Assembly (NCBI RefSeq): GCF_023101665.1
Contig: NZ_CP082161.1
Span: forward strand, 2,666,001-2,730,000
DNA length: 64,000 bases
DNA from: Bradyrhizobium sp. 195
Lineage (GTDB): Bacteria; Pseudomonadota; Alphaproteobacteria; Rhizobiales; Xanthobacteraceae
Direction: 5' to 3'
Part shown: in pieces, positions 44,037 through 51,966 of the stretch
Position numbering within the stretch: position 1 is the first letter of the stretch
How the letters are laid out: each line of letters opens with the position of its first letter
Notes under the pieces: model-generated
Told to the model about the DNA's origin: nothing
Seen by the model: only the letters and a program-made list of their open reading frames with translations
Databases searched by the model: none
Made by a program: the position numbers and the translations under genes

Positions 44037-46133
44037 ATGAAAACCGCATTCGCGCAGCGGACGGCCGCGGCGTTGTTGGCCGTGCTTGCGCTGACCGCCC
44101 ACACCGCGGCGCTGTCGGCCGATAAACCGGCGGGCAAGGTCGATGGCACATTCATCCGCGCCAATGCACTCACGACAACCGAGTGGCCGAGCCACGGTCT
44201 GGACTACGCGGAGACACGCTTCTCACGCCTGGATCGGATCAACACCTCCAACGTGAAAGACTTGGGCTTGGTGTGGTCGTACGACCTGGAGTCCACGCGC
44301 GGCGTGGAGGCCACGCCCCTGGTGGTGGATGGCGTCATGTACGTCACGGCATCGTGGAGCGTGGTGCACGCGGTGGACGTGCGCACCGGCAAGCGCCTGT
44401 GGACCTACGATCCGCAGGTGAAGCGCGACGAGGGCTACAAGGGTTGCTGCGACGTGGTCAACCGCGGCGTGGCGCTCTGGCAAGGCAAGGTGTTCGTGGC
44501 GTCCTTCGACGGTCGGCTGATCGCGCTGGATGCGAGCACGGGCGGCAAGGTCTGGGAGCAGGACACCATTGCCGATCACAAGTTCAGCTACACCATCACC
44601 GGCGCTCCGCGCGTGTTCAACGGCAAGGTGATCATCGGCAACGGCGGTGCCGAGATGGGCGCCCGAGCCTACATCACCGCGTACGACGCGAACACCGGCG
44701 AACAGAAGTGGCGCTGGTTCATCGTGCCCGGCGACCCGAGCAAGCCTTTCGAGGACGAGTCGATGGCGAAGGCCGCCAAGACGTGGGACCCGGCGGGAAA
44801 GTGGTGGGAGTTCGGCGGCGGCGGCAATGCCTGGGACACGATGACTTTCGATCCCGAACTGAACTTGATGTACGTGGGCACCGGCAGCGGTACGCCGTGG
44901 GCGCAGAGCCAGCGCAGCCCCGCGGGCGGCGACAACCTGTACATTGCCTCCATCGTGGCGCTCAACCCGGACACCGGCCAGTACGTCTGGCACTACCAGG
45001 AAACGCCGGGCGAAAGCTGGGACTTCGACTCCACGCCGCCGATGATCTTGGCCGATATCACGATCGCCGGCAAGCCGCGCAAGGTGATCCTGCATGCACC
45101 GAAGAGCGGCTTCTTCTTCGTGATCGACCGCACTAACGGCGAGTTCATCTCCGCCAAGAACTTCGTCGATGCGAACTGGGCCACGGGCTACGACGACAAG
45201 GGCCGGCCGATCGAGACCGCCATCGCCCGCAAGGGCGACCGGCCGCGCGAGATCACCCCCAGCGCGCACGGCGCGCGCGGCTTCCATTCGATGTCGTTCA
45301 ACCCCTCCACGGGCCTAGTGTACATGCCGGTGCAGTCCATACCTCTCACGCTGATGGACGACAAGGACTGGAAGTTCAACAAGAGCACCCCGAGCCAGAT
45401 ACAGAGCGGCACGGGCTGGAATCTGGCCACGTTCATCAACGCGAAGCAGCCCAAAGGCCCGACCCTCGGCAGACTTGTCGCCTGGGACCCTGTGCAACAG
45501 AAGGCCGCCTGGACGCATGAGCACTCGGCGCCCTGGAACGGCGGCACCCTCGCCACTGCGGGCAACCTGGTGTTCGAGGGCACCGCGGATGGCCGCCTCA
45601 TGGCCTTCGACGCGCGCGATGGCAAAGTGCTTTGGGAGACGCCCATCGGCGGCGGCGTGGTGGCGGCGCCCGTGAGCTATGTGGTGAACGGCCAGCAGTA
45701 CGTTTCCATCGCGGTGGGCTGGGGTGGCACGTACGGGCTATCCGCGGGTCACAGCGAAAAGCGGGCGCCGGGCACCGTGTACACCTTCGCCGTGGGCGGC
45801 AAGGCGCCTCTGCCCGACTTTCCCGCCCATCGCCTGGGTGAGCTGGTCGCCGGCGTCAAGTACAACCTCGCCGACGTGGCGCCCGGCCTCGGGCTGTACC
45901 TGAGCAACTGCCTGCTGTGTCACGGCGAGCCCGGCAAGGAGCATCTTGGCGGCAACCTGCCCAGCTTGGTCTATTTGGACAAGGCCTACATCGAGAATCT
46001 GGAAAAGTTCGTCTTCAAGGGGCCGGCCATGTCGCGCGGCATGCCCGATTTCACCGGCAAGCTCAGCGCAGACGATGTGGAGAAGCTAAAGGCCTTCATC
46101 CAGAGCACGGCCGATGCGATGCGCGGCAAGTAG
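44037..46133 (+). CDS. PQQ-dependent quinohaemoprotein alcohol dehydrogenase, possibly lanthanide-type
   Basis: The 698-residue type II quinohaemoprotein oxidises alcohols in the periplasm. A Sec signal (AAALLAVLALTAHTAALSA) is followed by an eight-bladed PQQ propeller: adjacent cysteines C137-C138 (YKGCCDVVNRG) form the disulfide ring typical of these enzymes, and DTMTFDPE and ILHAPKSGFFFVIDRTNGEF are blade motifs. Residues from about 610 form a cytochrome c domain with the haem motif C625-LL-C628-H629. In ESWDFDSTPPMIL, D329 matches the catalytic Asp and D331 (+2) is an Asp where Ca-dependent relatives have Thr/Ala; +2 Asp is the known mark of lanthanide dehydrogenases. Closest look-alike: Comamonas qhADH. 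Confidence 0.93.
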   Translation: MKTAFAQRTAAALLAVLALTAHTAALSADKPAGKVDGTFIRANALTTTEWPSHGLDYAETRFSRLDRINTSNVKDLGLVWSYDLESTRGVEATPLVVDGVMYVTASWSVVHAVDVRTGKRLWTYDPQVKRDEGYKGCCDVVNRGVALWQGKVFVASFDGRLIALDASTGGKVWEQDTIADHKFSYTITGAPRVFNGKVIIGNGGAEMGARAYITAYDANTGEQKWRWFIVPGDPSKPFEDESMAKAAKTWDPAGKWWEFGGGGNAWDTMTFDPELNLMYVGTGSGTPWAQSQRSPAGGDNLYIASIVALNPDTGQYVWHYQETPGESWDFDSTPPMILADITIAGKPRKVILHAPKSGFFFVIDRTNGEFISAKNFVDANWATGYDDKGRPIETAIARKGDRPREITPSAHGARGFHSMSFNPSTGLVYMPVQSIPLTLMDDKDWKFNKSTPSQIQSGTGWNLATFINAKQPKGPTLGRLVAWDPVQQKAAWTHEHSAPWNGGTLATAGNLVFEGTADGRLMAFDARDGKVLWETPIGGGVVAAPVSYVVNGQQYVSIAVGWGGTYGLSAGHSEKRAPGTVYTFAVGGKAPLPDFPAHRLGELVAGVKYNLADVAPGLGLYLSNCLLCHGEPGKEHLGGNLPSLVYLDKAYIENLEKFVFKGPAMSRGMPDFTGKLSADDVEKLKAFIQSTADAMRGK

Positions 46134-46143
46134 TGCTCCCTTC

Positions 46144-46166
46144 GAAGCGGCCCTGCGGGCCGCTTC
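46144..46166 (+). terminator. GC hairpin ending the PQQ dehydrogenase gene
   Basis: Perfect 10-bp arms GAAGCGGCCC/GGGCCGCTTC with a TGC loop begin 11 bases after the stop codon. No long T-tract follows. It marks the right-hand end of the block with a betaproteobacterial look. Confidence 0.65.
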
Positions 46167-46279
46167 AGGCAGCGGGTTCGACCTATCTTCCGCCGCGCGA
46201 GCCGGCCATCTTGGGGGAAGCGTGGCTCAAGACCCCTCAGAACTGAACGTCGACCATACACACCAACTCGGAGGAGCGC

Positions 46280-47236
46280 ATGTCAGCCAAGAAAACCGAC
46301 TTGTTTCAAAACCTCGCCCGAATGGCCGTCGCAGCGATGGTGAGCGTAGCCGGGGCCTCATTTGCAAATGAGGCTCGGTCGCAGATCGCGATTCCATCTG
46401 GATCCCCGTTTCCCGAAAGCCTGGCAGCGACAACGGATGGAACGCTCTTCGTCAGCAGCTTGACTAACGGCGGGATCGCGCGCGCAAAGCCCGGCGCCTC
46501 CGAGGCCGAAGCCTGGATCAAGCCCGGGACATTCGATACGCGATCGACATTCGGCGTTCTCGCCGACGAGAAATCAGGCCTTCTTTGGGTCTGTTCGAAC
46601 GATGCCACCCCGCTCGGCGTCAAAGGTCCAAACACGATCGAAGGCTCGTTCGTCAAAGGATTCGACCTCAAGACCGGAGAGGGAAAAATCAGCGCTCAAT
46701 TGCCCGCGAAACCCTCGCTCTGTAACGATCTCGCGATTGGGCCGGACGGCGCGCTATACGTCACGAATACTCTGCAGCCACAGATCCTTCGCTTGAAGAA
46801 GGGATCTTCCGAGCTTGATATCTGGGTCCAGGACGACAAGCTGAAGGGTGGCCTTGATGGGATTGCCTTCGGAGAGGATGGAGCTTTGTACGTCAACACC
46901 TTCCAAAGCGGCGAACTCTTCCGCATCGAAGCCAAATCGGGAGTCGCCGGCGCCGTCACGAAGCTTGAGACATCACGCCCAATCAAGTTTCCGGACGGTC
47001 TTCGGACAGACAAGACCGGGTTCGTGATGGTGGAGGGTGCCGGTCCGCTTTCGAGGGTCACGATCGTCGGGGATCGGGCCCAAATTGACACGATCAAAGA
47101 ATTCGCTGGACCAACAGGAGTCGCGCGCGTCGGCAATATGCTTTGGGTCGTGGAAGGCCAGATCGGCTATCTCATGGATCCCTCCAAGAAGGGCCAGACG
47201 CCGACCTTCCAGTTGCGTTCAATCGACGCTCCGTGA
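46280..47236 (+). CDS. Secreted SMP-30/gluconolactonase-like beta-propeller protein
   Basis: The 318-residue protein has a Sec signal (MAVAAMVSVAGASFA) and a six-bladed SMP-30-like propeller. Repeats such as PFPESLAATTDGTLFVSSL, LCNDLAIGPDGALYVTNT, LDGIAFGEDGALYVNTF and FPDGLRTDKTGFVMVEG carry the family's Asp-Gly blade ends. It should sit in the periplasm as a lactonase or as a binding propeller without assigned substrate. GGAGGAGC precedes the ATG. Its codon use is closer to the host than the block just before it, so the border of the acquired segment lies near 46.2 kb. Confidence 0.83.
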   Translation: MSAKKTDLFQNLARMAVAAMVSVAGASFANEARSQIAIPSGSPFPESLAATTDGTLFVSSLTNGGIARAKPGASEAEAWIKPGTFDTRSTFGVLADEKSGLLWVCSNDATPLGVKGPNTIEGSFVKGFDLKTGEGKISAQLPAKPSLCNDLAIGPDGALYVTNTLQPQILRLKKGSSELDIWVQDDKLKGGLDGIAFGEDGALYVNTFQSGELFRIEAKSGVAGAVTKLETSRPIKFPDGLRTDKTGFVMVEGAGPLSRVTIVGDRAQIDTIKEFAGPTGVARVGNMLWVVEGQIGYLMDPSKKGQTPTFQLRSIDAP

Positions 47237-47579
47237 CCAACACAACCCTATGGGACCTCTGTTGGCTCGACTTAAGGCCAACCTCTGAGCCTCTGCCTCG
47301 AACTACACGACGCGCTGGGATATCCGTATCTCGGGACGCAGCTATTTGATGTGCCCAGCATGGCTCCGAATTGCGTCGACCAGCGGCATCAGAGTTGCCG
47401 CTGCGACGACCAGTCTGCGAGTGTTGATGTATCGAGGTCGAGGCCTGCCGGCCTGGACGTCGCGCTGACGATAGATCGGCATCACCAGCCGAAGCAGACT
47501 GATCTATCTAGCGCGTTTGGCGTTGATCGCTTTCGCTCCGCAGCGGCATCGCCGGCCATCGGACAAGACAAGCCATTCT
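47237..47579. other. Degenerate region between the SMP-30 gene and the LysR remnant
   Basis: No intact gene is seen. Short frames on both strands lack ribosome-binding sites and recognisable motifs. Together with the LysR remnant next to it, this looks like decayed sequence at the edge of a rearranged segment. I could not identify an insertion sequence. Confidence 0.4.
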
Positions 47580-47677
47580 GATTGTTTCTGTTCGGCCGCA
47601 AGCTTTGCGAACGTTGGAGTCACACTAACGCGCACAAACGGCGGAGGCTTTCCAGCGGGGAAAGTGTTGACTTGCAT
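47580..47677 (-). pseudogene. Remnant of a LysR-family regulator gene
   Basis: Read on the minus strand, codons after a start at 47677 soon run into PPFVRVSVTPTFAKLAAEQ, matching PIVRVSVTPTFAMLAALP of the LysR protein at 39.5-40.4 kb. The helix-turn-helix segment between is missing (about 250 bases relative to the intact gene), and the rest of the effector domain is gone. Upstream sequence from 47672 to about 47765 also matches that of the intact gene, including ATTCGAC, TTCAACGATCC and CAATCGA, and the palindrome. Confidence 0.72.
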
Positions 47678-47741
47678 TCGACCTCTTGCGCTGAGCGCAG
47701 TTCAACGATCCACAATCGATTTCAATTGTCTTTTCGCTGCT

Positions 47742-47763
47742 TGCTGCCAGCTTAGTGGCAGCA
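47742..47763. promoter_or_regulatory. LysR-type palindrome beside the LysR remnant
   Basis: Arms TGCTGCC/GGCAGCA around AGCTTAGT occupy the position of the palindrome at 40480-40503. It still lies about 105 bases upstream of the class II aldolase gene at 47870, so it may regulate that operon through the intact LysR protein. Confidence 0.5.
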
Positions 47764-47869
47764 GCGGACATCCGTAGCTGAACCTGAACTCTTAATCAGC
47801 GCGGCGTCGAACAATCCCCGTCACTGTGCCGCGGCCCTTACGCGGCATACTGAATACGAAGGAAAAACG

Positions 47870-48691
47870 ATGAACCAACATCACCCACAGGATCAACATG
47901 CTGGAGCCGTGACCAAGATCGGTGCGGGGCTGCCACAGCCTCCTGTCTTCAAGTCCTTGGCTGAAGAGAGGCAGCACAGAAAGGAACGGCTGGCTGCCGG
48001 ACTGAGGCTCTTTGCGAAGTTCGGATTCGACGAGGGTGTCGCAGGCCACATCACGGTGCGTGACCCCGAGTTCACGGACACGTTCTGGGTGAACGGCTTC
48101 GGGATGAGCTTCGGTTTGATCAAGGCGTCGGATCTCATTCGGGTCAATCACAAGGGCGAGGTCGTCGAGGGTAACCATCCCGTCAATGCCGCTGCTTTCG
48201 CGATTCACGCAAGCGTTCACGCGGCCCGTCCGGAGTCGATTGGTGCGGCGCATTCGCACTCCACGTATGGCCGGGCGTTCTCGACGCTGGCCCGGAAGCT
48301 GGAGCCGATTACGCAGGACGCCTGCGCTTTCTACAACGATCATGCTCTATACGAAGACTATGGTGGCGTGGCGGTCGAAGTGGACGAAGGCCAGCAAATC
48401 GCCCAGGCGCTGGGGCCGCACAAGGCGGCAATCTTGCAGAACCATGGACTTTTGACCGTCGGACAGAGCGTGGATGAGGCGGTCTGGTGGTTCATCACGA
48501 TGGAGCGGTCGTGCCAGGTTCAGCTACTTGCCGAGGCGGCGGCGGCGAGAACCGGCCAAGCTCTCAAAATCATTCCCGAACAATCTGCCAAGCAGGCTTT
48601 CGCTATCCTCGGTTCGTCCAGGACAGGGTGGTTTCAATTCCAGACCCTGTACTCGAAGATCGTAAAGGAACAGCCGGACCTGCTCAACTGA
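47870..48691 (+). CDS. Class II aldolase/adducin-family protein (first of a pair)
   Basis: The 273-residue protein has the class II aldolase fold with zinc ligands in AAHSHSTYGRAFSTL and the family ending ILQNHGLLTVGQSVDEAVWWF. FWVNGFGMSFGLIKASDLIRV is the adducin-type substrate loop. Members cleave or decarboxylate 3-hydroxy/keto acids or act as aldolases. AAGGAAAAACG precedes the ATG. A second paralogue follows 36 bases on, and the pair may form a hetero-oligomer or act on consecutive intermediates. Confidence 0.88.
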   Translation: MNQHHPQDQHAGAVTKIGAGLPQPPVFKSLAEERQHRKERLAAGLRLFAKFGFDEGVAGHITVRDPEFTDTFWVNGFGMSFGLIKASDLIRVNHKGEVVEGNHPVNAAAFAIHASVHAARPESIGAAHSHSTYGRAFSTLARKLEPITQDACAFYNDHALYEDYGGVAVEVDEGQQIAQALGPHKAAILQNHGLLTVGQSVDEAVWWFITMERSCQVQLLAEAAAARTGQALKIIPEQSAKQAFAILGSSRTGWFQFQTLYSKIVKEQPDLLN

Positions 48692-48727
48692 GGTGCCGGC
48701 CAACGATAAGAGTTCATGGAGGACCGC

Positions 48728-49519
48728 ATGAACGTCCAAACTTCACCTGAAAACATCAGCCGAAGTGCTGTGGCCGCCGAAGAGCGGCTGGTCCGCGAGG
48801 ACCTCGCTGCCCTCTATCACGTCTTTTTCGATCTAGGCTGGTGCGAGCACATCTACAATCACATCACGGCCCGCGTGCCGGGTCCTGATAAGCACTTTCT
48901 GATCAATTCGTTTGGCTTGGCGTACAATGAAGTCACGGCCTCCAATCTCATCAAAATCGATCTTGATGGGCACAAGGTCGTAGACCTTCCGGGGCGCGTC
49001 AACGCGCCAGGCTTCACGATCCATTCCTCGGTTCATGCCGCGCGCGATGACGCTCATTTCATTGCCCACACGCATACGACGGCCGGTGTGGCTGTTGCGT
49101 GCACGGAAGAGGGGCTCTCGCATCACACCTTTTACGGCGCGATGCTCTATGGGCAAATTGCGTATCACGATTTCGAGGGCATTTCGACGGATCTCGGCGA
49201 GCGCGAGCGTCTCGTAAAATCGCTCGGCAACAAGAACTACATGATCCTGAGACATCATGGTCTTCTGACGTGTGGGAGGACTGCCGCCGAGGCACTGTTC
49301 CGCATGACGATCCTGCAACGCGCATGCGAAGTGCAGCTCGCGGCCGCAACGTTCGGCAAGAGCTGGCGGCCGTTGTCGGAAGAGATTTTGCAACGTACCA
49401 CGCGCCAGATGCAGAGCGAGGTTGCAAAGGGCTTCGACGAGAAAACCTCCTTTGGGCAAGATTCATTCGAGGCTTATCGTCGCGCGCTGGATGCGAAGGG
49501 TGCGCGCTACAGAGACTGA
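48728..49519 (+). CDS. Class II aldolase/adducin-family protein (second of a pair)
   Basis: The start at 48728 is preferred because GGAGG (48718-48722) is well placed for it; an ATG four codons earlier overlaps that site. The 263-residue protein carries HITARVPG and LINSFGLAYNEVTASNLIKIDLDGHKV, the zinc-site HTHTTAGVAVAC and LRHHGLLTCGRTAAEALF. It resembles the previous gene product but is clearly diverged. Both are cytoplasmic. The following binding-protein gene suggests uptake and processing of the same compound. Confidence 0.88.
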   Translation: MNVQTSPENISRSAVAAEERLVREDLAALYHVFFDLGWCEHIYNHITARVPGPDKHFLINSFGLAYNEVTASNLIKIDLDGHKVVDLPGRVNAPGFTIHSSVHAARDDAHFIAHTHTTAGVAVACTEEGLSHHTFYGAMLYGQIAYHDFEGISTDLGERERLVKSLGNKNYMILRHHGLLTCGRTAAEALFRMTILQRACEVQLAAATFGKSWRPLSEEILQRTTRQMQSEVAKGFDEKTSFGQDSFEAYRRALDAKGARYRD

Positions 49520-49691
49520 AGCGCGCCTACCGCGAGATTTTCGCGCGAGAGGCTGCCGAACATTGATTGTTGGAAGACAGCAAGGACGAGTCAAAGCCGA
49601 TCTTAGTAAGTGCGCAACCCCGCCGTCAGATGCGGGGGCGGAATGGAAACGCCATTGACGCCGAGAGCGTCTCATTGTGGGGAAAATATCG

Positions 49692-50903
49692 ATGTGGCAG
49701 AAAAGAGCCGTGCTCGCGACGCTGATGCTTGCAATTGCGCCGGTGTCCTTTGCGCAGAAGGCTGCGGCCGAGGATCCAGTCGGGGTGACCGCAACGGAGA
49801 TCAAGGTCGGCGCGACGTTTCCGTTCAGTGGTCCCGCCTCGGCTCTCGGCAATGTAGGCAAGGCATTGATGGGCTATGTCGAGTTCATCAATGACAAGGG
49901 AGGAGTTAACGGCCGCAAGATCAAGCTGATTGCACTCGACGATGCCTACTCGCCGAGCAAATCTGTCGAACAGACCCGCAAGCTGGTGGAAAGCGAGGAG
50001 GTCGCATTTCTGTTCAGCCCGCTTGGGACCGCAAGCATTTCCGCGAACGTGAAATACGCGAACAGCAAAAAGGTGCCGCACCTCTTCGTTCTTTCAGGCG
50101 CAAACAAGTTCACCAATCATGCCGAGTATCCTTACACCACGACCGGGCTTCCGAGCTACGATACCGAGGGTAGGGTGTATGCGAAATTCATAACCGAAAA
50201 GATGCCGGGCTCGCGCATCGCCATCCTCTACCAGAACGATGATCTCGGGAAGGATTTTGTCGGCGCTTTCCGCTCCTACATGAAGGACGATTTCGGCAAG
50301 CTGGTCGTGGCAAAATCCTACGAGGCGGCTGATCCGACCGTCGAATCTCAGGTCGTGTCGCTCAAGAGCTCGGGGGCAGAAGCGTTCTTTATCGCGGGGT
50401 CGCCAAAATTTACGGCGCAGGCTCTCCGTAGGAGCCGCGAAATCGGCTGGAATCCTCTGACGGTCATTATCAATTCAACCACGTCCGTAGCGGGTACGCT
50501 TGCGGCGGCAGGACTCGACAACGCCAAGGGGGTGGTATCAACCACGTTCCTGAAAGATCCGATGGATCCGACATGGGAGCACGATCCCGGGGTAAAAAGC
50601 TATCGTGCGCTCCTAGCCAAGTACGTTCCAGGCGGCGATGTGGCAGAGACGCTTTACATTGCCGGTGTCGTCCAAGGGGAAATTCTCGAGAAGATCCTCC
50701 AGCAGTGCGGCGATGACCTGTCGCGCGAAAACATAATGAAACAGGCGCGGAATTTGAGGAACTTTTCACCTTCGATGGCGCTCCCAGGCAGCGCCATCAA
50801 TACCAGCGTGAACAATAACCAGGCGTGGACGTCGCTTCAGTTCGAGAGTTTCGACGGGAAAAGCTGGATCCCCTTTGGGAAGCTTGTCAGCGCCGCGGAC
50901 TAG
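49692..50903 (+). CDS. Liv-type ABC transporter substrate-binding protein (second copy)
   Basis: The 403-residue periplasmic binding protein starts MWQKRAVLATLMLAIAPVSFAQKAAAED (Sec signal; a GTG five codons earlier is an alternative). Motifs GVTATEIKVGATFPFSGPASALG, GGVNGRKIKLIALDDAYSPSKSVEQ and LYQNDDLGKDF are shared with the protein at 12.8 kb, so the two are paralogues. No permease genes adjoin it. Its neighbours (aldolases, PanE-like reductase, alpha-hydroxyacid oxidase) suggest a hydroxy- or keto-acid ligand. It has no GTTCT operator, unlike the first copy. Confidence 0.9.
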   Translation: MWQKRAVLATLMLAIAPVSFAQKAAAEDPVGVTATEIKVGATFPFSGPASALGNVGKALMGYVEFINDKGGVNGRKIKLIALDDAYSPSKSVEQTRKLVESEEVAFLFSPLGTASISANVKYANSKKVPHLFVLSGANKFTNHAEYPYTTTGLPSYDTEGRVYAKFITEKMPGSRIAILYQNDDLGKDFVGAFRSYMKDDFGKLVVAKSYEAADPTVESQVVSLKSSGAEAFFIAGSPKFTAQALRRSREIGWNPLTVIINSTTSVAGTLAAAGLDNAKGVVSTTFLKDPMDPTWEHDPGVKSYRALLAKYVPGGDVAETLYIAGVVQGEILEKILQQCGDDLSRENIMKQARNLRNFSPSMALPGSAINTSVNNNQAWTSLQFESFDGKSWIPFGKLVSAAD

Positions 50904-51021
50904 GCGCGCCTGCCGGCAAGGCGACGGTCACTGAGGCGCCACTATCGCGCTGCGGAGCCGGACGCCAGGTCGTGCCTTCGACAAGGGACGACGATCTTTC
51001 ACATCGAAGAGGAGATGAAAC

Positions 51022-51966
51022 TTGCGGATACTGGTAATCGGAGCCGGCGCTCTGGGCGGATATTTCGGCGCGAGGCTTCTGGCAGCAGGGCGCAACGTCA
51101 CGTTCCTGGTACGGCCCAAGCGCGCGGAAGCGCTCGCGAAGGGCGGGCTGGTGGTCAAGAGCAAGGTTGGCGATCTGCACCTGGCATCGCCTCCGACCGT
51201 CACGTCCGAACGGCTGAATGGTCCGTATGATCTCATCATTGTGAGCTGCAAGGCCTACGATCTTGACGGCGCGATGGAGTCGTTTGCTCCCGCGGTGGGC
51301 AAGAACTCCGTCATCATACCTCTGTTGAATGGCTTGCGTCATCTCGACGTGCTGAACGCCCGGTTCGGTGAAAAGAACGTGTTCGGCGGCCAGTGTGCGA
51401 TCTCAGCGGCGCTTTCTGCCGACGGTGAGATTTTGCACATGACGGATCTGCACACGCTGAGCTTTGGCGAACAGAATGGAACGCGATCTGAACGTCGCGC
51501 CGAGATCACCGGTGCCTTGTCGGGCGCTGGCTTCGACGCCGAGCTGAGCGACAATATTCTTCAGGCCATGTGGGAAAAGTGGGTGATGATCGCCACCACG
51601 GCCAGCGCGACCTCCTTGATGCGCGCCGCGATCGGGGACATCGTAGCCGCCGGCGCGTCCGGCGCGGTGATGCGGTTGCTTGACGAGGCCTGTGAAATCG
51701 CGGCTAAGCAAGGATTTGAACCGCGTCCGGCCTACATCGAGCGGGTGCGTGCGATTCTCACGACGCCAGGCTCTCCACTGATGGCCTCCATGGTACGCGA
51801 TATCGAGCGAGGAGCACCGACCGAGGGCGATCATATTCTCGGTGATCTGCTCGGTCGCGTCGCGGGAGGCGAGGCCCCGGTCCTCCTCAGTACCGCCTAT
51901 GCACATGTAAAGTCGTATGAGGCGCGGCGGGCACGAGAGAATCCGCGGCTGCGTTCTGCAGAATGA
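51022..51966 (+). CDS. 2-dehydropantoate 2-reductase-like (PanE/ApbA) oxidoreductase
   Basis: The 314-residue NADP enzyme begins at a TTG (LRILVIGAGALGGYFGARLL) preceded by GAGGAGATGAAAC. The dinucleotide motif is VIGAGALGGYFG; SCKAYDLDGAMESF has the family lysine, and the C-terminal domain keeps the ketopantoate-reductase layout with TTPGSPLMASMVRDIERGAPTEGDHILGDLL. It is probably not for pantothenate synthesis here. It overlaps the alpha-hydroxyacid oxidase gene by 4 bases, so the two are coupled in a keto/hydroxy-acid conversion. Confidence 0.88.
   Translation: MRILVIGAGALGGYFGARLLAAGRNVTFLVRPKRAEALAKGGLVVKSKVGDLHLASPPTVTSERLNGPYDLIIVSCKAYDLDGAMESFAPAVGKNSVIIPLLNGLRHLDVLNARFGEKNVFGGQCAISAALSADGEILHMTDLHTLSFGEQNGTRSERRAEITGALSGAGFDAELSDNILQAMWEKWVMIATTASATSLMRAAIGDIVAAGASGAVMRLLDEACEIAAKQGFEPRPAYIERVRAILTTPGSPLMASMVRDIERGAPTEGDHILGDLLGRVAGGEAPVLLSTAYAHVKSYEARRARENPRLRSAE

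Noticed and set aside
47237..47579. Insertion-sequence remnant next to the LysR fragment
   Set aside because: No terminal inverted repeats, target duplication or DDE-type motif could be found by eye; left as degenerate sequence.
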